This document shows positions 17,220 to 24,241 of a DNA stretch of 29,555 nucleotides, one piece after another. A program made the translations under genes and the position numbers. The stretch is from a virus: positions 1 to 29,555 of IMG/VR virus record IMGVR_UViG_3300023235_000097. The stretch is one strand, 5' to 3'. Position 1 is the first letter of the stretch, and the number at the start of each line of letters is the position of its first letter. The notes beneath the pieces were generated by a model. The model saw nothing but the letters and a program-made list of their open reading frames with translations, did no database searches and was not told the DNA's origin.

Positions 17220-18212
17220 CTAAGTTATGCCAGACAGTTTGCCCAGCTTGCGCCGGTTGTTGGTAAACATGTTACCCTGAAAGAAGATTTGAGCAATCAG
17301 TGCGTCTTGGTTGATGGGCTTCTGGAAGCCACCATCAGACATGCTGAAGTTAGCATCAGGATGAATGAACATACCAATATGGTCACTGTTCAAGACATAC
17401 ATGTTACCACTCGTGCAGTAGTCATCCCAGACCACTTCCGACGTTTTAAACATCAGCTTGGAAATGCCCGCATCCGCGCCACCCGAAGGATTCTGCTCAT
17501 AACGAACCTGCGGGAACAATAAAGATTCCAACGCTTCGTGAACAGCCTGCGTGGTGATGATGAAGTCAGGAGCACTGGAGGCTCCGCCCTTGCCCTGCTT
17601 GCAATCGTTATACACGGTGCGAAGAGAAGGTAAGAGACTAACAGCGGCGGCACCTACGGTCGTAGCCGACTTGTTCTGCCACTGCGTATTAGCCACGGGA
17701 ACATCGGCGTAAGCCACGGTGCCCGGTGTATCTTCGATCATAGCCTCAAGACCCGTCAACTGCTTATTAGCGGTGCCGGTGCCATCCGAGAATGAACCAG
17801 TCGCAATAACGTCAACAAGCGAACTTGCGGCCTGCGTGATCTTTTCCTGCTGTAAGGACGTGATCTGAGCCGCGCCCTTATTACTACGCAACTCCAAGCC
17901 AGAGACACTAATGGAAGCTGAAGCCTGCTTGTTGTTGAAGAATGCACTGGTCATACCGGCCTGTGCCGTGGTGTCCAATGACTCGTAATTGCTATACCAT
18001 CCAGCGGTCGTGTTCTTACCGAACATCAAGCCGATACGCATACGTTCTCCGCCGTCGACCATTTTGATACGGTTGCCTGCACGCATCCACTGCAAAAATA
18101 CATCGTTGTCGAAAACCTGATCATGCAAAGCTCCCGAGTCCAACACGCGTTTCAGCGTCGTGGTCAAGAGAGGTGCATAAGTCTGGCTGAGGACTGTTTC
18201 TCCAGTCGCCAT
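17220..18212 (-). CDS. Major capsid protein
   Basis: A 330-aa protein. The N-terminus (TTTLKRVLDSGALHDQVFDN, residues about 16-35) then MVDGGERMRIGLMFGKNTTAGWYSNYESLD (written here as segments: MVDGGERMRIGLMFGKN, TTAGWYSNYESLD) matches the pattern 'tlk...vf..n.l...l...gr.k..dGG..i...l.yg.n.t...Y.gy..ld' that I know from capsid proteins of environmental tailed phages. SVSGLELRSNKGAAQITSLQ follows at about 102-121, also typical. Size fits an HK97-fold coat. It is preceded by an acidic helical scaffold-like gene and followed by small beta-rich head proteins, the usual order. The ATG at 18212 has AGGAG at 9-nt spacing. Confidence 0.85.
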   Translation of the reverse strand: MATGETVLSQTYAPLLTTTLKRVLDSGALHDQVFDNDVFLQWMRAGNRIKMVDGGERMRIGLMFGKNTTAGWYSNYESLDTTAQAGMTSAFFNNKQASASISVSGLELRSNKGAAQITSLQQEKITQAASSLVDVIATGSFSDGTGTANKQLTGLEAMIEDTPGTVAYADVPVANTQWQNKSATTVGAAAVSLLPSLRTVYNDCKQGKGGASSAPDFIITTQAVHEALESLLFPQVRYEQNPSGGADAGISKLMFKTSEVVWDDYCTSGNMYVLNSDHIGMFIHPDANFSMSDGGFQKPINQDALIAQIFFQGNMFTNNRRKLGKLSGIT

Positions 18213-18236
18213 TTTAAATCACTCCTATGAAAGTTT

Positions 18237-19235
18237 TTAACGTGTCGGGAATATTTCCCGCGCCGCCAGAGCCGCCGCCTTCTGTATGACGGACTCAAAA
18301 CTGTCAGTGGTCTTGTCGTATATGGAAACATTGCCGTGCGCTGATCCGCTGTTGCGAACTACGGAGCCTGCGGCCTTACGTGCCATGGCCCTGCGTCCTG
18401 CGCGTTCATCCACTACGGGTTTAGGGGCAGGTGCGTTGGAAAGCGATCGCAGTCGATCGTAGTCTGCAATCTTATACAGGTCTTCAGCCGTAAATCCTTC
18501 GCCAAGCGGGTTGCCAGTCTGATCATACCCAACTCGACTCCATATGCCTTGGACTGTATTCTTTACTTCCTCGCCATATTGAAACTGTCCTGCCTCATCA
18601 ATGGAGCCGAATCGTTCTCCGTGCTCTGTGATGCCTTGCTCGATCGAACCTTTCAGCGCGGTCGCGGAAGCCTTGGCCTGCTCCTCCATCGAAAGATCAT
18701 GTCGGGAAACCAGTCCGCGCTCTTGTGCATATGCATCTAAGATCGCCAACTGCTCCGGCTTGAGCTGTTCGATTATACTGAGTTCTCGCTCTACGGGCGT
18801 CTGGTCTACCGGTCCTTGCGTAGCCTGTTGCTGTAGCTCTCGAACGTCCAACAAGACACTCTTCAGTTCATTTTGAAGGTCAGCCGTTTCTTGCGCTCTA
18901 CGGGTTCCCATAGCTTGCATGTTGCGAATGACCTCAGCGTGCTCTGGACTGAGATTATCTGTTACATCTTTGAGGACTTGATCAATTCCGGGGCGTCTCC
19001 CTTGCGTGTCCACGGGGGGCGCATATTGGGGCTGCTCTGGAATTACATCTTCAATATCTGGATCGTCCATATCCAGCGAATCGGCTAAGGTCTTGAGTTC
19101 CGCTTGCAAGTTTTGGGCGTCGATCTCACGGATTAAATCCATGGGGTCTTCCGTCTCCAAAGCAAGTGCATTAGCTGCATCGCGTGCAGCTTCTTCAGAA
19201 TCAGCCAGTTGCGCCAAGTCTATTTCATCGGCCAT
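18237..19235 (-). CDS. Scaffolding-like protein
   Basis: A 332-aa protein directly upstream of the capsid gene. The N-terminal 70 residues are very acidic (MADEIDLAQLADSEEAARDA). The centre is helical and glutamine-rich with coiled-coil character (residues about 100-145), and the last 70 residues are basic (ERAGRRAMARKAAGSVVRNS). Acidic helical body plus basic C-terminal coat-binding end is the classical scaffold plan, and the position fits. No sequence motif defines the family, so the call rests on composition and context. No protease signature is seen. Confidence 0.7.
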   Translation of the reverse strand: MADEIDLAQLADSEEAARDAANALALETEDPMDLIREIDAQNLQAELKTLADSLDMDDPDIEDVIPEQPQYAPPVDTQGRRPGIDQVLKDVTDNLSPEHAEVIRNMQAMGTRRAQETADLQNELKSVLLDVRELQQQATQGPVDQTPVERELSIIEQLKPEQLAILDAYAQERGLVSRHDLSMEEQAKASATALKGSIEQGITEHGERFGSIDEAGQFQYGEEVKNTVQGIWSRVGYDQTGNPLGEGFTAEDLYKIADYDRLRSLSNAPAPKPVVDERAGRRAMARKAAGSVVRNSGSAHGNVSIYDKTTDSFESVIQKAAALAAREIFPTR

Positions 19236-19260
19236 TATTAATTCTTTCCCCGGTTAGTTA

Positions 19261-19635
19261 CTAAACTGCCTCAAGTCCCGTGAAGGGGTCCTTGTCTATT
19301 CTTGGTGCAAAGTCGATCCCCCGTGGAGGTCGGGGCTTGATATGGTCCGGTGCATGTTTGTCAAAGTTTCGAGCACCTCCTACCTTATCCCCAGCCTCCA
19401 CAACATTCAGGGCCCGCATCACGGACTGACGGTGGGATCGTCCCTTAATATCGCAATCGAGTGCTTCATCGTAATACTCTTCAAATGGCATGAATCCTTT
19501 AATGGCCCCAATCGGGAACTGGTAGGTAGCCTCACTACCGCATTCACAGGTCTGGGCGGACTCTCTCTGCTCGAAAGGAACGTGTCGAACCGTAGTTTCG
19601 AGACATGCTTTACAGGTATAATCATAGCGTGGAAT
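19261..19635 (-). CDS. FmdB-type zinc-ribbon protein, apparently starting at ATT
   Basis: The first in-frame ATG is at 19491, but the frame is open upstream and encodes a typical FmdB-family N-terminus, (M)PRYDYTCKAC, then VPFEQRESAQTCECG. Zinc ligands are C8 and C11 (CxxC) and C30 and C32 (a shortened CxCG instead of CPxCG). The family normally begins MP-x-Y-x-Y-x-C. Here the codon before CCA is ATT (19635-19633), with GGAGG 9 nt upstream, and no ATG, GTG or TTG is available upstream before the in-frame stop. I therefore place the start at ATT, giving 124 aa. An ATG-to-ATT change or sequencing error is the alternative. The C-terminus is basic and proline-rich. The gene lies between the scaffold gene and a non-coding gap with palindrome copy 7. 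Confidence 0.7.
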   Translation of the reverse strand: MPRYDYTCKACLETTVRHVPFEQRESAQTCECGSEATYQFPIGAIKGFMPFEEYYDEALDCDIKGRSHRQSVMRALNVVEAGDKVGGARNFDKHAPDHIKPRPPRGIDFAPRIDKDPFTGLEAV

Positions 19636-19662
19636 GGTCTCACACCTCCCTTGTCATGTTAC

Positions 19663-19728
19663 TAAGATAGACTATGTAATACTACGCGCCAATAAAACCT
19701 TGATATTTTCTAATTATAAACGTTTATA
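19663..19728. promoter_or_regulatory. Composite element: TAAGATAGACTAT - N29 - ATTTTCTAAT - palindrome copy 7
   Basis: TAAGATAGACTAT (19663-19675), 29 bp, ATTTTCTAAT (19705-19714), then exact palindrome TATAAACGTTTATA (19715-19728), which overlaps the stop codon of the 86-aa gene. The same two outer motifs at identical 29-bp spacing occur at 23767-23818. On the minus strand TTGGCG-N17-TATCTT fits a weak sigma70 promoter for the zinc-ribbon, scaffold and capsid genes. Confidence 0.65.
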
Positions 19729-19984
19729 GCGAACCCACTGAAGCCTCAAAGCTGGGAGACTCATCACTATCGCCATCTCCGCCACTTTCGGCCATCTTCA
19801 ACTGCATCTCAAGCTCTTTGATCTTAACCTTACGCTGGAGCTCGCGGCGTTTCTTCACCATCTCCTCAAACTCCTCGTCATCAGGCTCCATGCCCGACAA
19901 TTTGCGGGATACGATCTCAAGCTGTGTCCCATCATCCCCCATGAACATGTCCATCATTCCGGGGCCGGGGCTACCGAACATCAT
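19724..19984 (-). CDS. 86-aa acidic coiled-coil protein
   Basis: The N-terminus is methionine- and glycine-rich (MMFGSPGPGMMDMFMGDDG). Residues about 25-68 form a highly charged helix (SGMEPDDEEFEEMVKKRREL then KVKIKELEMQLKMAES) with coiled-coil spacing, and the C-terminus is acidic and serine-rich. The ATG at 19984 overlaps the stop of the 403-aa gene by 4 nt (ATGA). The family is unknown. It belongs to the group of low-complexity proteins between portal and scaffold and could take part in head assembly. Its stop codon lies inside palindrome copy 7. Confidence 0.65.
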   Translation of the reverse strand: MMFGSPGPGMMDMFMGDDGTQLEIVSRKLSGMEPDDEEFEEMVKKRRELQRKVKIKELEMQLKMAESGGDGDSDESPSFEASVGSL

Positions 19985-21192
19985 CGCTTGGCGGCTCTAC
20001 GTCGAGGACCACCACCACCCGTAATGGACGTCATCGGATTGAGCGCACCACCCGCTATATTAAACTGGTTATTAACCCCTTGATTACCAGCACCGATACC
20101 CTTCAGACCTTGACCTAATAGTCTCTGTCCGTTAGGTCCAATCTCACCTTGAGTCTGGTCTACATGCACGCGCTGTAGTCTCTGGTCGAACCTGCGCTGA
20201 TTACCAGCACCGATACCACGGCCCGCGAGAGAAGCCATTAATTGGGGTATCTTCTGGCCTGCGTTGAGTTCAGTTAATCTGAGGTCAACAAATATCCTGT
20301 TCAGGACTTCATACGCCGCACTTCGATTGGGCCCCTGAGCATTAGATTGCAGGTCTCGTATGGCCTGAGATACCTCCATCATCTCACTATTGTCACCCGT
20401 TAAGCTCTCCTTCGTTTTCATATCGGCAATCTTCTTGTCTGTCGCCGTGTCTGCATCGAACTCAGACCCGCCAAGTGCTCCACCCGTTCTTCCGGGGTCT
20501 AATCCGCCCTGTGGGGTTGGAGTCAGGCCAAGTTCACCTGCCATGGCACCGATACCCGCTGCCGCGCCCGGACCTACAGGCGGTAAGTCTAATTTTGGTA
20601 GATTTACTCCTTTTAATGCGTCCTCAACTGGACCTTCAGGTGCCGGAATATTGGGAGGCAATGGAGGTGCCAGTGACAGGTCGGGCTGTGGGACTGGAAG
20701 TGCCTCACTTGGAACGTCCGAATCGGACGGAAATTCTCCAGCCGCAAACGGATTAGGCGTCATCTCCGCCGGAAGACTAGTCGGAGGAGGTTCAGGCTGT
20801 TCGTCGCGTCGATCGAACGCGGGTGCCACCGGAGCCGGAGCCGGAGCCGGAGCTTGTGAACGTAGCTCCATCGCCTCAAGTCGTGCGTTCTGCTGATCCA
20901 TGAAGTCCGTCAAACGCTCTTCCATCGGGCGCGTATCCTTCGGAGCCCTCACTGCTTCGTCTGGCCGACTCGGATCACTGAGCTGTCCTGCGGGACCTGC
21001 AGCTCGTATAGCCTCGACGGAAGCTCGGGCTACGGCGTCATCTAACACTCCCTTGCCCCCCTTGCCTCCCTTGCCTCCCTTGCCAAGAAGCTTCCCAAGT
21101 TTACCAAAAAGATCAGCAATCTCATTACCTCCACCATTGCGCCGTGCCCGCCTTCTCTCGCTTCTTCGTCCCATTTCTACTTGCGTTGCCAT
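19981..21192 (-). CDS. 403-aa low-complexity G/P/A-rich protein of the head module
   Basis: Residues about 8-20 are a basic arginine-rich patch. Residues about 34-46 are a GKGGKGGKGGKG run. From about 110 to 250 the chain is proline/alanine-rich (APAPAPAPVAPAF, PPLPPNIPAPEGP) and surely disordered. A helical region follows (NRSAAYEVLNRIFVDLRLTE). The C-terminal part carries a repeated GIGAGNQ motif and a basic end (GGPRRRAAKR). No family is recognised. It lies between the 143-aa acidic gene, with which it shares a TAATG junction, and the 86-aa gene. A structural role in the capsid interior is plausible because of its basic, disordered nature. Confidence 0.7.
   Translation of the reverse strand: MATQVEMGRRSERRRARRNGGGNEIADLFGKLGKLLGKGGKGGKGGKGVLDDAVARASVEAIRAAGPAGQLSDPSRPDEAVRAPKDTRPMEERLTDFMDQQNARLEAMELRSQAPAPAPAPVAPAFDRRDEQPEPPPTSLPAEMTPNPFAAGEFPSDSDVPSEALPVPQPDLSLAPPLPPNIPAPEGPVEDALKGVNLPKLDLPPVGPGAAAGIGAMAGELGLTPTPQGGLDPGRTGGALGGSEFDADTATDKKIADMKTKESLTGDNSEMMEVSQAIRDLQSNAQGPNRSAAYEVLNRIFVDLRLTELNAGQKIPQLMASLAGRGIGAGNQRRFDQRLQRVHVDQTQGEIGPNGQRLLGQGLKGIGAGNQGVNNQFNIAGGALNPMTSITGGGGPRRRAAKR
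20081..20217 (-). repeat. 20-bp direct repeat (20081-20100 and 20198-20217)
   Basis: TGATTACCAGCACCGATACC occurs twice, 117 bp apart, inside the 403-aa gene and encodes the peptide repeat GIGAGNQ in the same frame each time. Identity at third codon positions suggests recent duplication or selection at the DNA level. Confidence 0.75.
20831..20853 (-). repeat. 6-bp tandem repeat GGAGCC, almost four units
   Basis: Perfect hexanucleotide tandem repeat within the 403-aa gene, encoding alternating alanine and proline (APAPAPAP). In-frame expansion or contraction would change only the length of the disordered linker. Confidence 0.8.
21053..21084 (-). repeat. 9-bp tandem repeat TTGCCTCCC, about 3.5 units
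   Basis: Near-perfect nonanucleotide repeat (first unit TTGCCCCCC) encoding the GKGGKGGKG run near the N-terminus of the 403-aa protein. Confidence 0.8.
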
Positions 21193-21623
21193 TATTTTGC
21201 GCCCTTCATGCTCTTGAGTCTATTCCAAAGTTCTTTCTTCTCCGCTTTCCACTTGGCGAGCTGCTCGGAACCTACCCCACCCTCTCTAATTCTTCGGGAA
21301 AGTTCGGCCATCTTGGTATGTAGGGACTTCTCCTCATCGCTCATATTCCCACCCTCACCGCTAACGGTAAGCTTCTTGTCTGAAGCCCTACGGTTGGGGG
21401 TAGTGGTAGAATCTGACTTAGTGGAGGACGAATCCGCGCCTGTGCGCTTAGACTTTAGGGAGCTGACAATCGTATCGGCCATCACGCGCTGAAATTCTTC
21501 ACTATCTAATGGATTCTCTCCCTCTGGAGATTTTCGCATACCCTCATCGAATTCATCAATCTCATCATCCAGCTCATCAAACGCATCATCTGCTCTACTG
21601 CGTGTTCTTTCGTTGCTTGCCAT
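21192..21623 (-). CDS. 143-aa charged hypothetical protein following portal
   Basis: The N-terminal 40 residues are strongly acidic (DDAFDELDDEIDEFDEGMRK). The middle is a serine/threonine-rich linker, and the C-terminal 45 residues form a basic helix (TKMAELSRRIREGG then WKAEKKELWNRLKSMKGAK). No family recognised. TAATG junctions link it to the portal gene upstream and the 403-aa gene downstream. The arrangement of acidic and basic ends is reminiscent of small assembly factors, but the later 332-aa gene is a better scaffold candidate. Confidence 0.65.
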   Translation of the reverse strand: MASNERTRSRADDAFDELDDEIDEFDEGMRKSPEGENPLDSEEFQRVMADTIVSSLKSKRTGADSSSTKSDSTTTPNRRASDKKLTVSGEGGNMSDEEKSLHTKMAELSRRIREGGVGSEQLAKWKAEKKELWNRLKSMKGAK

Positions 21624-23722
21624 TATTGATTCGCGCCTCCAGCCCGTCCGCCTTGGTCGGAGGAGGGGCTATTGAATTGTCGAGGAAGCGCGGCCTGTCC
21701 GGGGACGGTCTGCTCTACCTCAGCGGGGTTTGGATTATTGGGATCAGGTAAGGCTCGTCCGCCTGCCTGCGTAAACTCACCCTCTGTGGGTGGTGTGGGT
21801 GCTCCGGGCGGACCACTTAGGCCACGGTTATTGCCCTCCAGTAGTTCATCTATGACACTACTACTGCCTTGCGTGCTCGCCCCGGGGATCAAGTCTTCCG
21901 GATTCTGAATGTTATACCCACGACTCAACAGCTTGGCCGCAATGGCCGGTAAATTAGGTGCCGCACCATACTCCTCTTTCCACAACCCAGTCAAGCCACT
22001 GAAGAGGTTGAGGAGGTCGAGCCAATTCTTGCGTTCTAAGCTCACCGCATTGGCCTGCGATGCCACATCCATCGTAAATCTGTATTCTCCACGGGCTGTC
22101 TGCTCGTCGACATTCATCCATAACTCTGCTTGGGGATCAATGAGGAAGGCTCGATCGGGTCGGAAGAACACGGTCATCTGCCAGAACTTGCGCGATGTGT
22201 TAATCTGCATCTTAGACAAGAGGTTTCCGCGTCGAGATTCCCGCGCCGTAGTCCGTCTCTCTGTGATGCTGGCCTCTGTGGCAGTTTCAATACCTCGCTG
22301 CATGGGCTGTGGCGCACCGGCACTATCGTCAAATAATCCACGGATAATCTGTAAGAGCTGTCCGCTATCGCTGTTGATACTCCCAAACTCAAGGGGTCGT
22401 AGGACATTGTTCCCATTCTCAGCCAGTCCCCGGATGGATATTGCGCTCATATCGGGCGTAGATAGAATGTTGTCCACGACATCATCGTCTACGTGATCGG
22501 GATCATACAGTAGGATATTCTTATTCTTACGGATCACATTGAGATAAGAGTCAAGAATTTCATTGGCGAGTCCTTGCACGCTATCCGCACCGGCCATTAA
22601 TAGGGCGGGTTTGGAGAACCATGAGTCCATCGTATGGTTCATGCTTAGAATCTCAGCCGGATAATCATCCAGATCAGGTAGTGGCCACTCCGTCTCGTGC
22701 TGTAGGAACTTATCGTGCCCCGTAGCCATCGTTATCAACATGTTCTTACGCATGCTCTTAGTGTAATGGAAGCTACGTGCCCAAATCTCCCAGCCTTCTA
22801 CGAGGCCAAAATCATCCTCAACCCCATCGCGCTTTTCGAGGGCGTCATCCATTCGAACCGTAGACTCAAGTTTGTCTGTGTTTGTATAGTTACGGTTGGC
22901 TTGGATTTCACCGACGGGCCGCTTGAATCGGAAGGCGATCCAGCGTGCATCTCTAAGTCCATCTTGCGCGAGGGGGTCAACGAGGAAGTCTCGAGGATTC
23001 CAACGTAGGCCATAGGGGGCTTCCCACTGGACACTACTATTGGTATCGGGGTCTATCTCTTCATCAAATTTACCACGGGTCCGAATATTATCCTTAATGA
23101 GTTCCTCAATCTCCGGCTCCAGCTCAACTTCGGGCTGCTGCAAGAATTCTGTGAACCCTTCAATGTAGGTAGGATGATCCTGATCTCGGGTTATCTTGGG
23201 GAATTCACCCTCCAGCATGGCAAGAAGTTCCTGAGTAGGATCGTCATATACGAATCCATCGGGGTTGATGGTGTCCTCTTGCCTTGACTTCTCATCCAGC
23301 GTCCATCCGAGCTTCTTAACACCGAATGGACCCAAGAAGGAGTCTAAGAGTATTCGTTCATCCTGTGCTAATTGCTCCGTCTCGCGATACCAGTAGTCAG
23401 AAATCGCCTTAACGGCACCGGAACCACCAGAGGATGTCCGGGTGCGGGGCGTAACGAGAAAGCTGGGGTTGCGCTCGAGAAGATTAGCAATGGATTGGTC
23501 GATCCAGCCGAAGATTAGATTAGACTTAACGCGTGCGAGGTGTGCATCGCCATGCGTAGCTTCATCTTCGGAGAACTGCTCACGATCGGATGACGCCTCG
23601 TTGACATACATCAACTCAAGGGTCCGAGAGGCTTGCCAGATGGGCTCCATGACTCGCTCGGCGTGCTCTATCTGACGACGCCAATACTCTACGCGGGCCA
23701 GCTCTCCAGATGGATAAGCCAT
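21623..23722 (-). CDS. Portal protein
   Basis: A 699-aa protein next after terminase in the leftward order. The N-terminus is helical (YWRRQIEHAERVMEPIWQAS) and followed by 'NLIFGWIDQSIANLLERNPSF' (residues about 69-89), the portal pattern of membrane-distal helices. The core contains YGLRWNPRDFLVDPLAQDG (about 232-250) and DARWIAFRFKRPVGEI, which I know from portal proteins of P22-like and other short-tailed phages ('p.dfl.Dp.a......a.wia'). A helical crown-like region and a disordered G/P/S-rich C-terminal tail follow. Length fits large podovirus portals. The ATG at 23722 follows AAAGG. Palindrome 23736-23749 lies 13 bp upstream. Confidence 0.85.
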   Translation of the reverse strand: MAYPSGELARVEYWRRQIEHAERVMEPIWQASRTLELMYVNEASSDREQFSEDEATHGDAHLARVKSNLIFGWIDQSIANLLERNPSFLVTPRTRTSSGGSGAVKAISDYWYRETEQLAQDERILLDSFLGPFGVKKLGWTLDEKSRQEDTINPDGFVYDDPTQELLAMLEGEFPKITRDQDHPTYIEGFTEFLQQPEVELEPEIEELIKDNIRTRGKFDEEIDPDTNSSVQWEAPYGLRWNPRDFLVDPLAQDGLRDARWIAFRFKRPVGEIQANRNYTNTDKLESTVRMDDALEKRDGVEDDFGLVEGWEIWARSFHYTKSMRKNMLITMATGHDKFLQHETEWPLPDLDDYPAEILSMNHTMDSWFSKPALLMAGADSVQGLANEILDSYLNVIRKNKNILLYDPDHVDDDVVDNILSTPDMSAISIRGLAENGNNVLRPLEFGSINSDSGQLLQIIRGLFDDSAGAPQPMQRGIETATEASITERRTTARESRRGNLLSKMQINTSRKFWQMTVFFRPDRAFLIDPQAELWMNVDEQTARGEYRFTMDVASQANAVSLERKNWLDLLNLFSGLTGLWKEEYGAAPNLPAIAAKLLSRGYNIQNPEDLIPGASTQGSSSVIDELLEGNNRGLSGPPGAPTPPTEGEFTQAGGRALPDPNNPNPAEVEQTVPGQAALPRQFNSPSSDQGGRAGGANQ

Positions 23723-23735
23723 TCAACACCTTTAC

Positions 23736-23749
23736 TATAAACGTTTATA
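23736..23749. promoter_or_regulatory. 14-bp palindrome TATAAACGTTTATA, copy 8
   Basis: Exact copy 13 bp upstream of the portal start, in the 95-bp non-coding region between the tmRNA-like RNA and the portal gene. Confidence 0.8.
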
Positions 23750-23766
23750 ATTGAGGACGATACAAT

Positions 23767-23818
23767 TAAGATACACTATAATAAAAGGCGTGTTGGTAAT
23801 ACCGTGTTATTTTCTAAT
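23767..23818. promoter_or_regulatory. Composite element: TAAGATACACTAT - N29 - ATTTTCTAAT
   Basis: TAAGATACACTAT (23767-23779) and ATTTTCTAAT (23809-23818) are separated by exactly 29 bp, as at 19663-19714 (one mismatch in the 13-mer). The inner 10-mer abuts the CCA end of the tmRNA-like RNA. The element lies upstream of the portal gene on the minus strand, so a promoter or processing role there is likely. Confidence 0.55.
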
Positions 23819-23900
23819 GGTGGAGGCGGCGGGAATTGCACCCGCGTCTTACGGGGTCCACCGTGTGGTCTTGACCCGTAATCGACACTATTTCACCCCC
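23818..23900 (-). ncRNA. tmRNA-like tRNA domain without tag-coding segment (83 nt)
   Basis: Reading the minus strand, GGGGGTG (23900-23894) pairs with CGCCTCC (23828-23822) in a seven-pair acceptor stem that includes G3-U70, the identity pair read by alanyl-tRNA synthetase. A-CCA (23821-23818) completes the 3' end. The T arm is GCGGG / TGCAATT / CCCGC (23845-23829); its loop fits the consensus except G at position 55. There is no D stem: instead TCGA (23885-23882) lies 8 nt after the acceptor, as in the UUCGAC region of tmRNA. A 7-bp helix TTACGGG / CCCGTAA (23881-23875, 23855-23849) corresponds to tmRNA helix P2 but is closed by only 19 nt, with no tag reading frame or pseudoknots. The 3' 30 nt closely resemble bacterial ssrA ends. 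The 5' end overlaps the stop region of the 117-aa gene. A degenerate tRNA or an ssrA-derived attachment site are alternatives. Confidence 0.65.
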
Positions 23901-24241
23901 CGATTCACGCTATACGCCATTTTCCTTGCCTTGGCGTACATGATACCCATGAGACTACTTAAACTCATATTACTCCTACGCTCGGCACTTGATATTGCAA
24001 ATTGGCAGCAATAATTCGAGTCCAATCTGTAGGTGTATATGATTGCATCCATACCTAATGGTCGACCCGACCCAATGAATGTTAAGTCCGGATGGCTCAT
24101 AGCCCCTGTAATTGGATCGTATTCAAATAGCTCCGGGTTTATATGCGGATCACTAAATGCGGCAACGAACTGTTCTAATGTTATATCACTATCGAGCCCC
24201 GACTCCGCTTCCCCTTGCGTCCCCTTCGATGGTTTGTCCAT
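23888..24241 (-). CDS. 117-aa hypothetical protein after large terminase
   Basis: Not recognised. The N-terminal 25 residues are polar. Residues about 35-60 include LFEYDPITGAMSHPDLTFIG, faintly like the 'ydp.tG.l' opening of some phage HNH/AP2 proteins, but the catalytic H-N-H residues are absent, so I do not assign that function. The C-terminus is basic. The ATG at 24241 lies 61 nt inside the terminase gene in another frame, with GGGGGAG very close upstream. Its last codons form the 5' acceptor strand of the tmRNA-like RNA, so the RNA is probably cut from this transcript. Confidence 0.5.
   Translation of the reverse strand: MDKPSKGTQGEAESGLDSDITLEQFVAAFSDPHINPELFEYDPITGAMSHPDLTFIGSGRPLGMDAIIYTYRLDSNYCCQFAISSAERRSNMSLSSLMGIMYAKARKMAYSVNRGVK

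Noticed and set aside
23818-23850. attP site matching the 3' end of a host ssrA or tRNA gene
   Set aside because: The 3' part alone would fit, but the 5' strand also pairs through a full acceptor stem and P2 helix, and no integrase is in the window. Kept only as an alternative explanation.
23818-23900. Canonical tRNA
   Set aside because: No D stem and no 7-nt anticodon loop with U33 can be drawn; the middle folds as a 7-bp helix with a 19-nt loop.
23751-24014. Rightward 87-codon ORF crossing the tmRNA-like region
   Set aside because: No ribosome site, and it runs opposite to the end of a minus-strand gene and the structured RNA.
23888-24241. HNH endonuclease assignment for the 117-aa protein
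   Set aside because: Only a weak YDPITG resemblance; catalytic histidine/asparagine pattern is missing.
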